From UBA1049 sp964525815 (GTDB taxonomy: Bacteria; Bacillota; Clostridia; Oscillospirales; CAG-382), in the NCBI GenBank assembly GCA_964525815.1, contig CAZGJQ010000046.1, positions 1 through 15,087 on the forward strand: a DNA stretch of 15,087 nt, written 5' to 3'. This document shows, piece by piece, positions 1-7,061 of the stretch. A model generated the notes under the pieces. It saw only the letters and a program-made list of their open reading frames with translations, was not told where the DNA came from and made no database searches. Made by a program: the position numbers and the translations under genes. The first letter of the stretch is position 1. The number at the start of each line of letters is the position of its first letter.

Positions 1-773
1 ATAAACTTCATTGACAGGGTATGGAACACCTTGTCCGGCAGGTCATATTGCAGATGCTCTGCGATACTGTTTTCCGTTCCTATGATAAACTCCTTGTGGT
101 CGCTCCTTTTGGCATACTCCATAATCCCGCTTGTGGAGCCCACATAGTCGGCAAGCTCAAGCACCTCTCTTCGGCACTCGGGATGCACCAGAAGTAGTGC
201 GTCGGGGTGCATTTTTTTTGCGTTCTCGGCATCCCTTCGGGTAATGGCGGCATGAATGGGGCAGCCGCCCTGCAGCAGCTGTATATTCTTGTCGGGGCAC
301 TGCCGTGCGACATAATCACCGAGGTTGCTGTCCGGTATAAACAGAATGTTCTTGTTGTCGATAGCCTTGACAATTTTGACCGCACTGGAGCTGGTAACGC
401 AGACGTCCGCAACCGTTTTAAGCTCGGCGGTGGTGTTTATATAGGCGACCACGGTATAGCCCTTGTAGAACTCCTTCATTTTGAGAATATATTCCTTGTC
501 CATCTGCTCCGCCATGGGGCAGCCCGCCTCCCTGTGGGCGATACAGACGGTCTTTTTTGGCGCAAGAATCTTGGCGGTCTCCGCCATAAAGCGAACGCCG
601 CACATAAGGATATTCTTCTGAGGAGCGTTCATCGCCGAAACCGAGAGCTGAAACGAATCCCCCACATAATCGGCAACCTCGCATATCTCCCTCGACTGAT
701 AGCTGTGCGCTATTATGCAGATGTCCTTTTCTCTTTTTGCCTTGATGATTTCGTCCTGAAGGTTCCTTATCAC
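1..773 (-). CDS. nadA: Quinolinate synthase NadA, C-terminus off the left edge
   Basis: Cytosolic [4Fe-4S] enzyme that condenses iminoaspartate with dihydroxyacetone phosphate to quinolinate in de novo NAD synthesis. About 257 residues are present, numbered from the GTG at 773. Visible family motifs are the N-terminal AHSYQ (H23, Y25), AGCPMA (C85, first cluster ligand), GGCPIH (C171, second ligand, and H174), HPEC (H197, E199) and GSTSG (from 212). The spacing of the two cysteines (86) fits known NadA proteins. The third ligand would lie just past the edge. An ATG at 810-812 is in frame, but it directly abuts a perfect TATAAT -10 box, so it should lie upstream of the transcription start. The GTG at 773, preceded by AGGGGG, is therefore preferred. 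It is divergent from the SLH protein. nadB and nadC often follow nadA and would lie off the window. Identity is very secure. Confidence 0.95.
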   Translation of the reverse strand, partial: MIRNLQDEIIKAKREKDICIIAHSYQSREICEVADYVGDSFQLSVSAMNAPQKNILMCGVRFMAETAKILAPKKTVCIAHREAGCPMAEQMDKEYILKMKEFYKGYTVVAYINTTAELKTVADVCVTSSSAVKIVKAIDNKNILFIPDSNLGDYVARQCPDKNIQLLQGGCPIHAAITRRDAENAKKMHPDALLLVHPECRREVLELADYVGSTSGIMEYAKRSDHKEFIIGTENSIAEHLQYDLPDKVFHTLSMKF

Positions 774-785
774 AATATGTTGCCG

Positions 786-791
786 CCCCCT
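786..791 (-). promoter_or_regulatory. Ribosome binding site of nadA deciding the GTG start
   Basis: AGGGGG on the minus strand, 12 bases before the GTG at 773. The spacing is somewhat long. No comparable site lies at a useful distance before the ATG at 812. Confidence 0.5.
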
Positions 792-812
792 GTTTTCTGC
801 TTTTGAATACAT

Positions 813-841
813 ATTATATATTGTTATTCCCTTTTTTGCAA
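813..841 (-). promoter_or_regulatory. Sigma-A-type promoter of nadA
   Basis: A -35 box TTGCAA (836-841) and a perfect -10 box TATAAT (813-818) are separated by exactly 17 bases. The expected transcription start is near 805, giving a leader of about 30 bases to the GTG at 773. I could not identify an operator for a known NAD repressor with confidence. Confidence 0.75.
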
Positions 842-955
842 CTTCTTTTTCCCGCAGACGAGTTTTTTTAGTTTTGTTACAAATAAATCGGTATATTTTT
901 CCGCCTGCCGTCTTATTATATTTATAGCAACGATTATTCAGAAAGGATAATAAAT

Positions 956-2236
956 ATGAAGCTGCTTAAATTCTTTATCTTTTGCTCCTTCATCGCTGTT
1001 TTGCTTGTACTGAGTGCTTCGGCCGCAGGCGGCGACATATCTCCGGCAATAGGATATCTGCGGGATACGACATCCTTGGAAAAATGCTCGGTGGGTGGCG
1101 AAACGGTGAGCTTTACACAAGCCGATTTTACCCAGACAATAGGCGCCGAGTTCGACTATATCGTAATAAGCTCGCTTCCCGAGGACGGAGTCCTCACCTT
1201 AAACGGGGTTAAGGTCATATCCGGACAGACCGTTCCGGTTTCTTCCCTCGGGTACCTCAGATTCATTCCGGACACAAACCAGACAAGAACCTGCTCCTTT
1301 ACTTTCACCACGCGGGCGACCGGCTGGGAAAGCACGGAGGTTCCGTGTGTAATCAATGTGCATGAAAACGCCAACCTTTCCCCGATTGCAACCGACGGCA
1401 GCCTTACCACCCTGCAGGATGTTTCGGTTTACGGCTCGCTGACGGTGGTGGAGCCGGAAAATGACGACATCGCCTTCAAAATAGTCAAGTTCCCCCGCAA
1501 CGGCTATGCGAGAATAGGCGGGGACGGAAGTATTATCTACACCCCTCGTGAGGGCTATACCGGCTCGGACAGCTTGATTTATACCGCAACGGACAGGTTC
1601 GGCAACTCCTCCGGCGAAGCAACGGTATCAATCAAGGTAGAAAAGAACAAGAGCGGCATAACCTTTGAGGATCTAAAGACAAACGCAGCTCATATTTCTG
1701 CTATTAGAATGGCGGAAAAGGGGGTTATGACCTACAGCTACGACAACGGCGTGTATATTTTCGCTCCCGACGAGCAGGTTACGAGAATAGACTATCTGGT
1801 AATGCTTATGTGCGCCGCAGAGCTTGATCAGGATTTGAGTGCGGTCAGCGACACCGAGTTTTTGGACGACAGCAAGCTTTCCGCCGGAAGAAAGGGTTAT
1901 CTTAACAGAGCGGTTTCTCTCGGAATAGTGGAGCTTGGGCAGGGAATATTCAGACCGCTCGAGCCTATAACAAAGGCGGAGGCGGCGGTTATGACGGCTG
2001 AGGCGTTGTCTTTACCCGAGCTGTCCGCAAAGCAGACCTTTGTGGATATAGCGGAGGTTCCGGAGTGGGCTTTCCCCTCGGTTGCCTCGGCAACCAATGT
2101 GGGGCTGTTTGAAGGGGATAAGGGTTATTTCTCCCCCAACAAAAAGCTTACCAGAGGCGAGGTTGCGGTTGTGCTATCCAAGGCACTCGATTATATAGCG
2201 GACAACAACATGAAGCCGCTTGATAACCTGACGTAA
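956..2236 (+). CDS. Exported surface protein with cadherin-like and SLH domains
   Basis: A 426-residue secreted protein, probably held on the cell wall by its C-terminal SLH repeats. Residues 1-23 form a signal peptide (MKLLKFFIF, hydrophobic core, cleavage after ASA). Residues about 48-125 look like a beta-sandwich repeat (DYIVISSLPEDGVLTLNG pattern). Residues 142-230 match a cadherin-like Big_9-type domain (GSIIYTPREGYTGSDSLIYT). Three SLH-type repeats follow at about 245-290, 300-352 and 360-413. The third is clearest (TFVDI...W..P.V..A...GL..G...F.P...LTRGEVA) and the first is divergent. GAAAGGA precedes the ATG at a suitable distance. It is a single gene ended by a strong terminator. No catalytic domain is visible, so a structural or adhesive role is inferred. 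Cell-wall binding would need a secondary cell-wall polymer ligand, which is not shown here. Confidence 0.85.
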   Translation: MKLLKFFIFCSFIAVLLVLSASAAGGDISPAIGYLRDTTSLEKCSVGGETVSFTQADFTQTIGAEFDYIVISSLPEDGVLTLNGVKVISGQTVPVSSLGYLRFIPDTNQTRTCSFTFTTRATGWESTEVPCVINVHENANLSPIATDGSLTTLQDVSVYGSLTVVEPENDDIAFKIVKFPRNGYARIGGDGSIIYTPREGYTGSDSLIYTATDRFGNSSGEATVSIKVEKNKSGITFEDLKTNAAHISAIRMAEKGVMTYSYDNGVYIFAPDEQVTRIDYLVMLMCAAELDQDLSAVSDTEFLDDSKLSAGRKGYLNRAVSLGIVELGQGIFRPLEPITKAEAAVMTAEALSLPELSAKQTFVDIAEVPEWAFPSVASATNVGLFEGDKGYFSPNKKLTRGEVAVVLSKALDYIADNNMKPLDNLT

Positions 2237-2252
2237 TCAGTATTGAATACGC

Positions 2253-2286
2253 AAAAGCACGAAGGCGAAAAAACCTTCGTGCTTTT
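2253..2286. terminator. Strong hairpin terminator between convergent genes
   Basis: A perfect 13-bp stem, AAAAGCACGAAGG (2253-2265) with CCTTCGTGCTTTT (2274-2286), encloses an 8-base loop. A T run follows on the plus strand and a shorter TTTT on the minus strand. It lies just after the SLH gene and just after the D-LDH gene, so it probably works in both directions. Confidence 0.9.
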
Positions 2287-2298
2287 TATATCTCTAAG

Positions 2299-3339
2299 CT
2301 AAAAACAGCGTTCTCTGGATTTACGCTTCTCGCAGTTGGGGCCTATGTCCTTGGTCTTGCATTGGTAGCAAATCTCATTGGACAGCGCTCCGCCCGAGAA
2401 GTATTCGTCTAGGTTCTGTATGGTGGTTTTTGCGATGTTTTCAAGCGCCTCCGCCGTCAAAAAGCCCTGATGAGAGGTCAATATTACATTGGGGAGAGAC
2501 ACTAGGAGCGATAAAATGTCATCCTTGACGATGGTCTGCGAAAAGTCCTCGAAAAAGAACTCGCTCTCCTCCTCATAGACATCCAGCCCTGCACCGCCCA
2601 GCTTTCCGCTCTTAAGCGCCGTAAGGAGCTGCTCGCTGTCAATGAGCTGCCCTCTCGAGGTGTTTATAATTAGAGCGCCCGTTTTCATAGTTTTTATGGA
2701 ATCCCTGTTAATAATGTGACGTGTGCTTTCGGTAAGCGGGCAATGCAGCGAAATAATGTCGCTCTGCGCAAGCAAAGTATCAAGCTCGGTATATTCCACA
2801 TCCAGATCGTTTGCCGGGAACAGGTCATATGCGAGAACCTTCATGGAAAAGCCCTTGCAAATATCAGCAAAGCAGCGTCCGATTTTGCCGGTACCTATAA
2901 TACCCATTGTTTTCCCTCGCAGGTCAAATCCCACCAGCCCGCTCAGTCTGAAGTCGAAATCCCTTGTGCGATTGTATGCCTTGTGTATTTTTCGGTTAAG
3001 ACTGAGCAGTAAGGCGGCGGCGTGCTCGGCTACCGCATATGGGGAATATGCGGGTACTCTAAGCACCGTAACCCTCTCGTAGGCGGCTCGGAAATCCACA
3101 TTATTATATCCGGCGCTGCGTAAGGCGATAACCCGCACGCCTCCGGCATACAGCTTTTCTATGACCTCAGCCGAAATATCATCATTGACAAAGGCTATGA
3201 CTCCGTCAAAGCCCTTTGCCAGGGCAGCGGTATCCGCATTCAGCTTATTATCGAAATGCTTGATTTTGTATCCCTTGCCCAGCTTTTCAAAAAAGCTCAA
3301 ATCATACGGCTTTGTGTCAAAAAACGCTATTTTCTTCAT
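2299..3339 (-). CDS. D-2-hydroxyacid dehydrogenase, D-lactate dehydrogenase type
   Basis: Cytosolic NAD-dependent dehydrogenase of the D-isomer-specific family, 346 residues, most like D-lactate dehydrogenases (pyruvate + NADH to D-lactate). Visible are RSAGYNNVD (74-82), the Rossmann motif GTGKIG (149-154), NTSRG with catalytic R229, DVYEEE (253-258) carrying the acid residue, and SHQGFLT with catalytic H290. The last 23 residues form an unusual cysteine-rich tail (C324, C327, C336, C345). AAAGG precedes the ATG by about 9 bases. It lies 63 bases after rnfB in the same direction, with no terminator visible between them, so it is probably the last gene of the Rnf operon. That places an NADH consumer beside an NAD reductase. 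The exact 2-keto acid substrate cannot be fixed from sequence. Confidence 0.88.
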   Translation of the reverse strand: MKKIAFFDTKPYDLSFFEKLGKGYKIKHFDNKLNADTAALAKGFDGVIAFVNDDISAEVIEKLYAGGVRVIALRSAGYNNVDFRAAYERVTVLRVPAYSPYAVAEHAAALLLSLNRKIHKAYNRTRDFDFRLSGLVGFDLRGKTMGIIGTGKIGRCFADICKGFSMKVLAYDLFPANDLDVEYTELDTLLAQSDIISLHCPLTESTRHIINRDSIKTMKTGALIINTSRGQLIDSEQLLTALKSGKLGGAGLDVYEEESEFFFEDFSQTIVKDDILSLLVSLPNVILTSHQGFLTAEALENIAKTTIQNLDEYFSGGALSNEICYQCKTKDIGPNCEKRKSRERCF

Positions 3340-3402
3340 TTTCTACGACCTTTCTATAATAAGCGGATATTATGTAGCCCTATGCATTTTGCTGCAGCTC
3401 TA

Positions 3403-4194
3403 TTAATGGCATATCTCGATGCAGTTGCTCTTGCACACCTCGGCGCATTTTCCGCAGCCGAAGCATTTGTTCCGGTCAATAACCGCAAGCCCGTCGTCAA
3501 AGCTTATCGCATTGTATTCGCATACCCTCGCACAGAGCTTGCACCCGATACAGCCCGCAGCGCATACCTTTCTTGTCTGCGCTCCCTTATCGGTATTTGC
3601 ACAAAGCACAAGCGGAGTTTTTTTCTTTGGCAACAGGCTTATTATATGTTTCGGACAGGTATTGATACATAAACTGCAGGCGACGCATTTTTTTGAATCC
3701 ACAACCACAATACCGTTCTGTAATAACAAAGCGCCGTAGTTGCAGGAGCTGATGCAATCACCCAGTCCGATACAGCCGAAACGGCAGGCACCGTCCCCGC
3801 CGAACAATTCGGCGACCGCCTTGCAGGTGTCTATTCCCTGATACAGGTATTTTTTGCTGGTATATCCACCGTTTCCCTGACAAAAGACATGTGCTATCTT
3901 TTTATCGGCCGCTGCCGGCTTAACTCCCAGTATTTCGCTTATTTTTTTTGCAACCTCGTCTCCGCCTACCGTACAAAGGGTTATTTTAACCTTTCCGGTG
4001 GATAACGCTTCCGCATATCTCATACAGCCCGAAAAGCTGCAGGCGCCGCAGTTTACACCCGGGAGCACCTTGTATATTTCCTCCGCCTTTTTATTGCTTC
4101 TTACCTCCATGAAAAGGTTTGCGAGCGCAAGTCCGAGACCGGCGACAAGACCGATTCCCGAAACTATCAGCACCGCAAAAATAAATGAGCTCAT
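3403..4194 (-). CDS. rnfB: Rnf complex subunit B, polyferredoxin
   Basis: The iron-sulfur subunit through which reduced ferredoxin is thought to pass electrons into the Rnf complex; 263 residues. An N-terminal membrane helix (about 4-28) is followed by the RnfB-specific cluster motif CGACSFSGC (C49, C52, C57, with C74). Next comes a ferredoxin-like part with CRFGC.GLGDC...C (C137, C141, C147, C151). Then there are three ferredoxin cysteine motifs: C170/173/176/180, C215/218/221/225 and C244/247/250/254. The cysteine count would support about five [4Fe-4S] clusters. A strong TAAGGAGA precedes the ATG by 7 bases, and rnfA ends 29 bases upstream. It is the last rnf gene, followed by the D-LDH gene. 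Gene order CDGEAB is the usual clostridial one. Confidence 0.95.
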   Translation of the reverse strand: MSSFIFAVLIVSGIGLVAGLGLALANLFMEVRSNKKAEEIYKVLPGVNCGACSFSGCMRYAEALSTGKVKITLCTVGGDEVAKKISEILGVKPAAADKKIAHVFCQGNGGYTSKKYLYQGIDTCKAVAELFGGDGACRFGCIGLGDCISSCNYGALLLQNGIVVVDSKKCVACSLCINTCPKHIISLLPKKKTPLVLCANTDKGAQTRKVCAAGCIGCKLCARVCEYNAISFDDGLAVIDRNKCFGCGKCAEVCKSNCIEICH

Positions 4195-4223
4195 TTAAAT
4201 TTCTCCTTAAAATACCTTCACAT

Positions 4224-4820
4224 TTAGAGCCTGTCGGCAATCCCCTGAAAACCGAGGAAGGACAACGCAAGAAAGGCTGCGCTTATCAGGGTAATGGGCA
4301 TACCCTTAAAGAATTGCGGAATGTCGCTGTCCTCCAGTCTTTCCCTAATTCCGGAAAACAGCACCATTGCTACAAGGTAGCCCACACCCGCTCCGAGAGC
4401 GTTTATCAGAGCATGCTCAAAGCCGTAGCCCTCCCCGCTCCTGTCAATCACCAAAATGGTAACGCCCAGCACCGCGCAGTTGGTGGTTATAAGCGGAAGA
4501 TATATTCCCAGTGCCTTGTAAAGAGAGGGTATGTATTTTTTAAGCACTATTTCCACGAGCTGTACCAGAGCGGCGATAACAAGAATAAACAGCAAGGTCT
4601 GCAAATAATCAAGTCCGTTAGGGAGCAAAACAAGCATATAGACCGGATATGTAACCACCGTTGCCAGCAGCATTACAAATATTACCGCACAGCTCATACC
4701 GACTGCGGTGTTAAGCTTTTTTGAAACGCCGAGAAAGGGGCAAATACCTAAGAATTTAGTCAGTATAAAGTTCTCGGTCAGTATTGCCGCCAGGAACACG
4801 GCTATAAGAGCCTTCAGCAT
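4224..4820 (-). CDS. rnfA: Rnf complex subunit A, membrane protein
   Basis: Integral membrane subunit of about six helices, 198 residues, of the RnfA/NqrE family. Family marks are TENFILTKFLGICPFLG near the N-terminus and GIYLPLITTNCAVLG in the middle. C27 and C115 in these motifs are the residues that, together with the matching pair in RnfE, hold an intramembrane iron-sulfur centre in this family. It takes part in moving electrons across the membrane. The ATG overlaps the 3' end of rnfE by 7 bases, and AAGGA lies within rnfE, which points to translational coupling. The length is normal for the family. Confidence 0.95.
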   Translation of the reverse strand: MLKALIAVFLAAILTENFILTKFLGICPFLGVSKKLNTAVGMSCAVIFVMLLATVVTYPVYMLVLLPNGLDYLQTLLFILVIAALVQLVEIVLKKYIPSLYKALGIYLPLITTNCAVLGVTILVIDRSGEGYGFEHALINALGAGVGYLVAMVLFSGIRERLEDSDIPQFFKGMPITLISAAFLALSFLGFQGIADRL

Positions 4821-5512
4821 TTATCCACACTTCCTTCCTTAAGGGCTATACAGGTTTTTGCGGACGGACATTGTGAGCACGCATTTTTTGGTCTTGTATC
4901 CATACCCTTCTGCAATCTGTTCGATAATGCAATAAGCAGCCCGAAAACAAAGAAGCCTCCTGCGGGTAGAATAAATATGGCAATCGGAGTATACACATTG
5001 TCGGGCAGCAGGGTAACGCCAAACACTCCGCCCGTTCCGAGTAGCTCCCGGATTATCCCCATACACAGCAGTGCCGCCGTGAAGCCTATCCCCATACCGG
5101 TCCCGTCCGCAACGGAGGGCAGTATTGATTTTTTGGAAGCGAACAGCTCCGCTCTGCCGAGTATAATACAGTTTACTACAATAAGAGGAAGGTATATTCC
5201 CAGCGACTCGTCAATTGAGGGCATATATGCCTTAACGATAAGCTGAACTATGGTTACAAACCCCGCAATAACAGTTATAAATGCGGGAATACGCACTGTA
5301 TCGGGAATAAACCGCCGAATAAGCGAGATAACCGCATTTGAGCATATCAGAACCGCAGTTGCGGCAGCTCCCATTTCCAGCGCATTGAGCGCACCCGTGG
5401 TAACCGCAAGTGCCGGACACGCTCCGAGGAGCAGGCACAGCACGGGGTTCTCTCTGATTATTCCCTTACCCAGCTCATATGTAAGGGTTTTCTTTTTTGT
5501 GCTTTCATTCAT
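4814..5512 (-). CDS. rnfE: Rnf complex subunit E, membrane protein with Cys-rich tail
   Basis: Integral membrane subunit of 232 residues, of the RnfE/NqrD family and sister to RnfA. NPVLCLLLGACPALAVT (C26, C32) and YLPLIVVNCIILGRAE (C115) mark the inverted helices that bind the shared intramembrane cluster. After the last helix (ending near residue 197) there is a soluble tail with C212, C215, C221 and C232 (CSQCPSAKTC). That pattern could bind a metal or form disulfides, but its role is unknown to me. AAAGGG lies 11 bases before the ATG, and rnfG stops 27 bases upstream. It overlaps rnfA by 7 bases. Confidence 0.94.
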   Translation of the reverse strand: MNESTKKKTLTYELGKGIIRENPVLCLLLGACPALAVTTGALNALEMGAAATAVLICSNAVISLIRRFIPDTVRIPAFITVIAGFVTIVQLIVKAYMPSIDESLGIYLPLIVVNCIILGRAELFASKKSILPSVADGTGMGIGFTAALLCMGIIRELLGTGGVFGVTLLPDNVYTPIAIFILPAGGFFVFGLLIALSNRLQKGMDTRPKNACSQCPSAKTCIALKEGSVDKC

Positions 5513-5539
5513 TCCGCTATCATCCCTTTGGCAATAAAT

Positions 5540-6094
5540 TCAATCAGGCTTATTTAATTTAAACGAATTATACTTCTCTAACGCATTATTTACTGCGTTT
5601 GTAACCGCCTTTGATGAAACGGTTGCTCCGCTCAGAGCATCTATATTACCGTTCAACTCTGCTTTGTTCACCCCGACAAACTGCCGTAAAAAAGACGGCT
5701 TTGCGGCGTTTGCTCCCAGCCCGGGTGTTTCCGAATGACTGATAACGCTTACTCCGCTTACTGTTCCTTCGTTTGTAATACCAACCAATATACGTATCTC
5801 ACCGCCGTAGCCTTTTTCGCCGACATTTATCACATAACCGGTTATATTTCCGGAGCCGTCCTTTCCTTCTGAGATTCCTTCCGCAACCTCCTCAAAGCTC
5901 TGCGCTCCGGGAAGCACCTCCCTGCATGCTTCGTCTGTTTTCTGTTCCTCCCGCTCCTTAATAGCCCGCTCGGTGATGTTGTTTGTAAGCGCAAGCAGGG
6001 AGGTAACCGCAGCACTTATTATAAACAGGGTAAGCGCCGGTCTTATAAGGCTCAAAAAGTCTTTTTTCTCCTTTGCTCCTTTTTTACCCTTCAT
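5540..6094 (-). CDS. rnfG: Rnf complex subunit G, covalent FMN protein
   Basis: Subunit with one N-terminal helix (about 17-37) and an extracytoplasmic FMN-binding domain; 184 residues from the chosen start. The motif SGATVSS near the C-terminus carries the threonine (T158) to which ApbE attaches FMN by a phosphoester bond. HSETPGLG is the other conserved block. Two starts are possible. The ATG at 6106 touches its own AAGGA (6107-6111) with no spacer, whereas the ATG at 6094 lies 12 bases from it and overlaps the rnfD stop as ATGA, so 6094 is preferred. The flavin transferase needed to mature it is encoded at the head of the same operon. Confidence 0.93.
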   Translation of the reverse strand: MKGKKGAKEKKDFLSLIRPALTLFIISAAVTSLLALTNNITERAIKEREEQKTDEACREVLPGAQSFEEVAEGISEGKDGSGNITGYVINVGEKGYGGEIRILVGITNEGTVSGVSVISHSETPGLGANAAKPSFLRQFVGVNKAELNGNIDALSGATVSSKAVTNAVNNALEKYNSFKLNKPD

Positions 6095-7044
6095 ATTTTC
6101 AACCATTCCTTCTTTTTTGTTCCAAAGGTCTTGGGGACGGTATATCTGTCAATATGAGGCGTTATTATATTCATCAGTAAAATTGCAAAGGATACTCCCT
6201 CCGGAAGAGAGCCGAAGGCTCGGATCAAAATTGTAATAAGTCCGCATCCAACTCCAAAAAAAACCTTTCCCTTGCTTGACAAGGGGCTGGTCGAGTAGTC
6301 GGTCGCCATAAAAACCGCAACAAAGAGCAATCCTCCGCTCAGAAGCTGAAATAAAGCATCCTCGCCGAAGAAAACAGAGAATACCGCAACCGTTCCCACA
6401 AAGGCAACGGGTATTATCGGCTTAATTACCCGTCGTATCAGTAAATAAACAAACCCGACAAGTATAGCCGCCGCACAGGTCTCACCTATGCTCCCCCTGA
6501 TATTGCCCAAAAGTAAGTCTATATAGGTCCACTCACCACCCGCAAGCGGCGTTGCGGTAGATACCGCGTCCGCAACCGTACCCGTGCTTACAGCGTCAAC
6601 CGTCTCGCCCGCCCACGACCAGTCGGTCATCTGGGTCGGGAAGGATACCACCATGGCAACCCTTCCCGCTATTGCGGGGTTGACAATGTTTTGCCCGATA
6701 CCGCCAAAAAACTGCTTTGCGACAACAATGGCGACAACACAACCGACTAATGCCAACAGCAGGCTAATGCTTACCGGAAGCGAAAGGGCGAGCAGTGCTC
6801 CCGTTACCGGAGCGGACAAATCGCTTACCGACATATATCTTTTCATTATTTTTCTGCACAGGAATTCGAGAAATACGCAAGCGGACACACAGAACGAAAC
6901 AATCAACAGCACTCTCAGCCCGAATATAACCGTTGAGGCTATAACAACCGGAATAAGTGCGATTAAAACATCCCTCATTATTCTTGCCGTGCTGTCCTTT
7001 CCCCTGAAGTGGGGAGAGGAGGAAACATATAGCTTTTCTGTCAT
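6091..7044 (-). CDS. rnfD: Rnf complex subunit D, flavinylated membrane protein
   Basis: Multi-helix membrane subunit of 317 residues, of the RnfD/NqrB family. The N-terminal SSSPHFRGKDST, then GGIGQNIVNPAIAGR (114-128) and GNIRGSIGETCA (180-191) are family marks. DAVSTATPLAGG (159-170) holds the FMN attachment threonine, T165 by position, in a variant S-T-A-T of the usual SGAT. It forms part of the transmembrane electron and ion path with RnfA, E and G. AAGAGG lies 8 bases before the ATG, and rnfC stops 17 bases upstream. The TGA overlaps the rnfG start. Confidence 0.95.
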   Translation of the reverse strand: MTEKLYVSSSPHFRGKDSTARIMRDVLIALIPVVIASTVIFGLRVLLIVSFCVSACVFLEFLCRKIMKRYMSVSDLSAPVTGALLALSLPVSISLLLALVGCVVAIVVAKQFFGGIGQNIVNPAIAGRVAMVVSFPTQMTDWSWAGETVDAVSTGTVADAVSTATPLAGGEWTYIDLLLGNIRGSIGETCAAAILVGFVYLLIRRVIKPIIPVAFVGTVAVFSVFFGEDALFQLLSGGLLFVAVFMATDYSTSPLSSKGKVFFGVGCGLITILIRAFGSLPEGVSFAILLMNIITPHIDRYTVPKTFGTKKKEWLKI

Positions 7045-7061
7045 GTTTAATACCTCTTACA

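Noticed and set aside
207..806. A 199-codon plus-strand open frame
   Set aside because: It is opposite nadA, whose cluster ligands and catalytic motifs are all in place on the minus strand.
790..835. An operator palindrome (GAATA / TATTC) around the nadA -10 box
   Set aside because: The arms are only 5 bp with 15 bases between, easily chance in AT-rich sequence. I cannot match it to a known NAD repressor site.
4185..4724. A 179-codon plus-strand open frame
   Set aside because: It is antisense to rnfA and the translation looks compositionally random.
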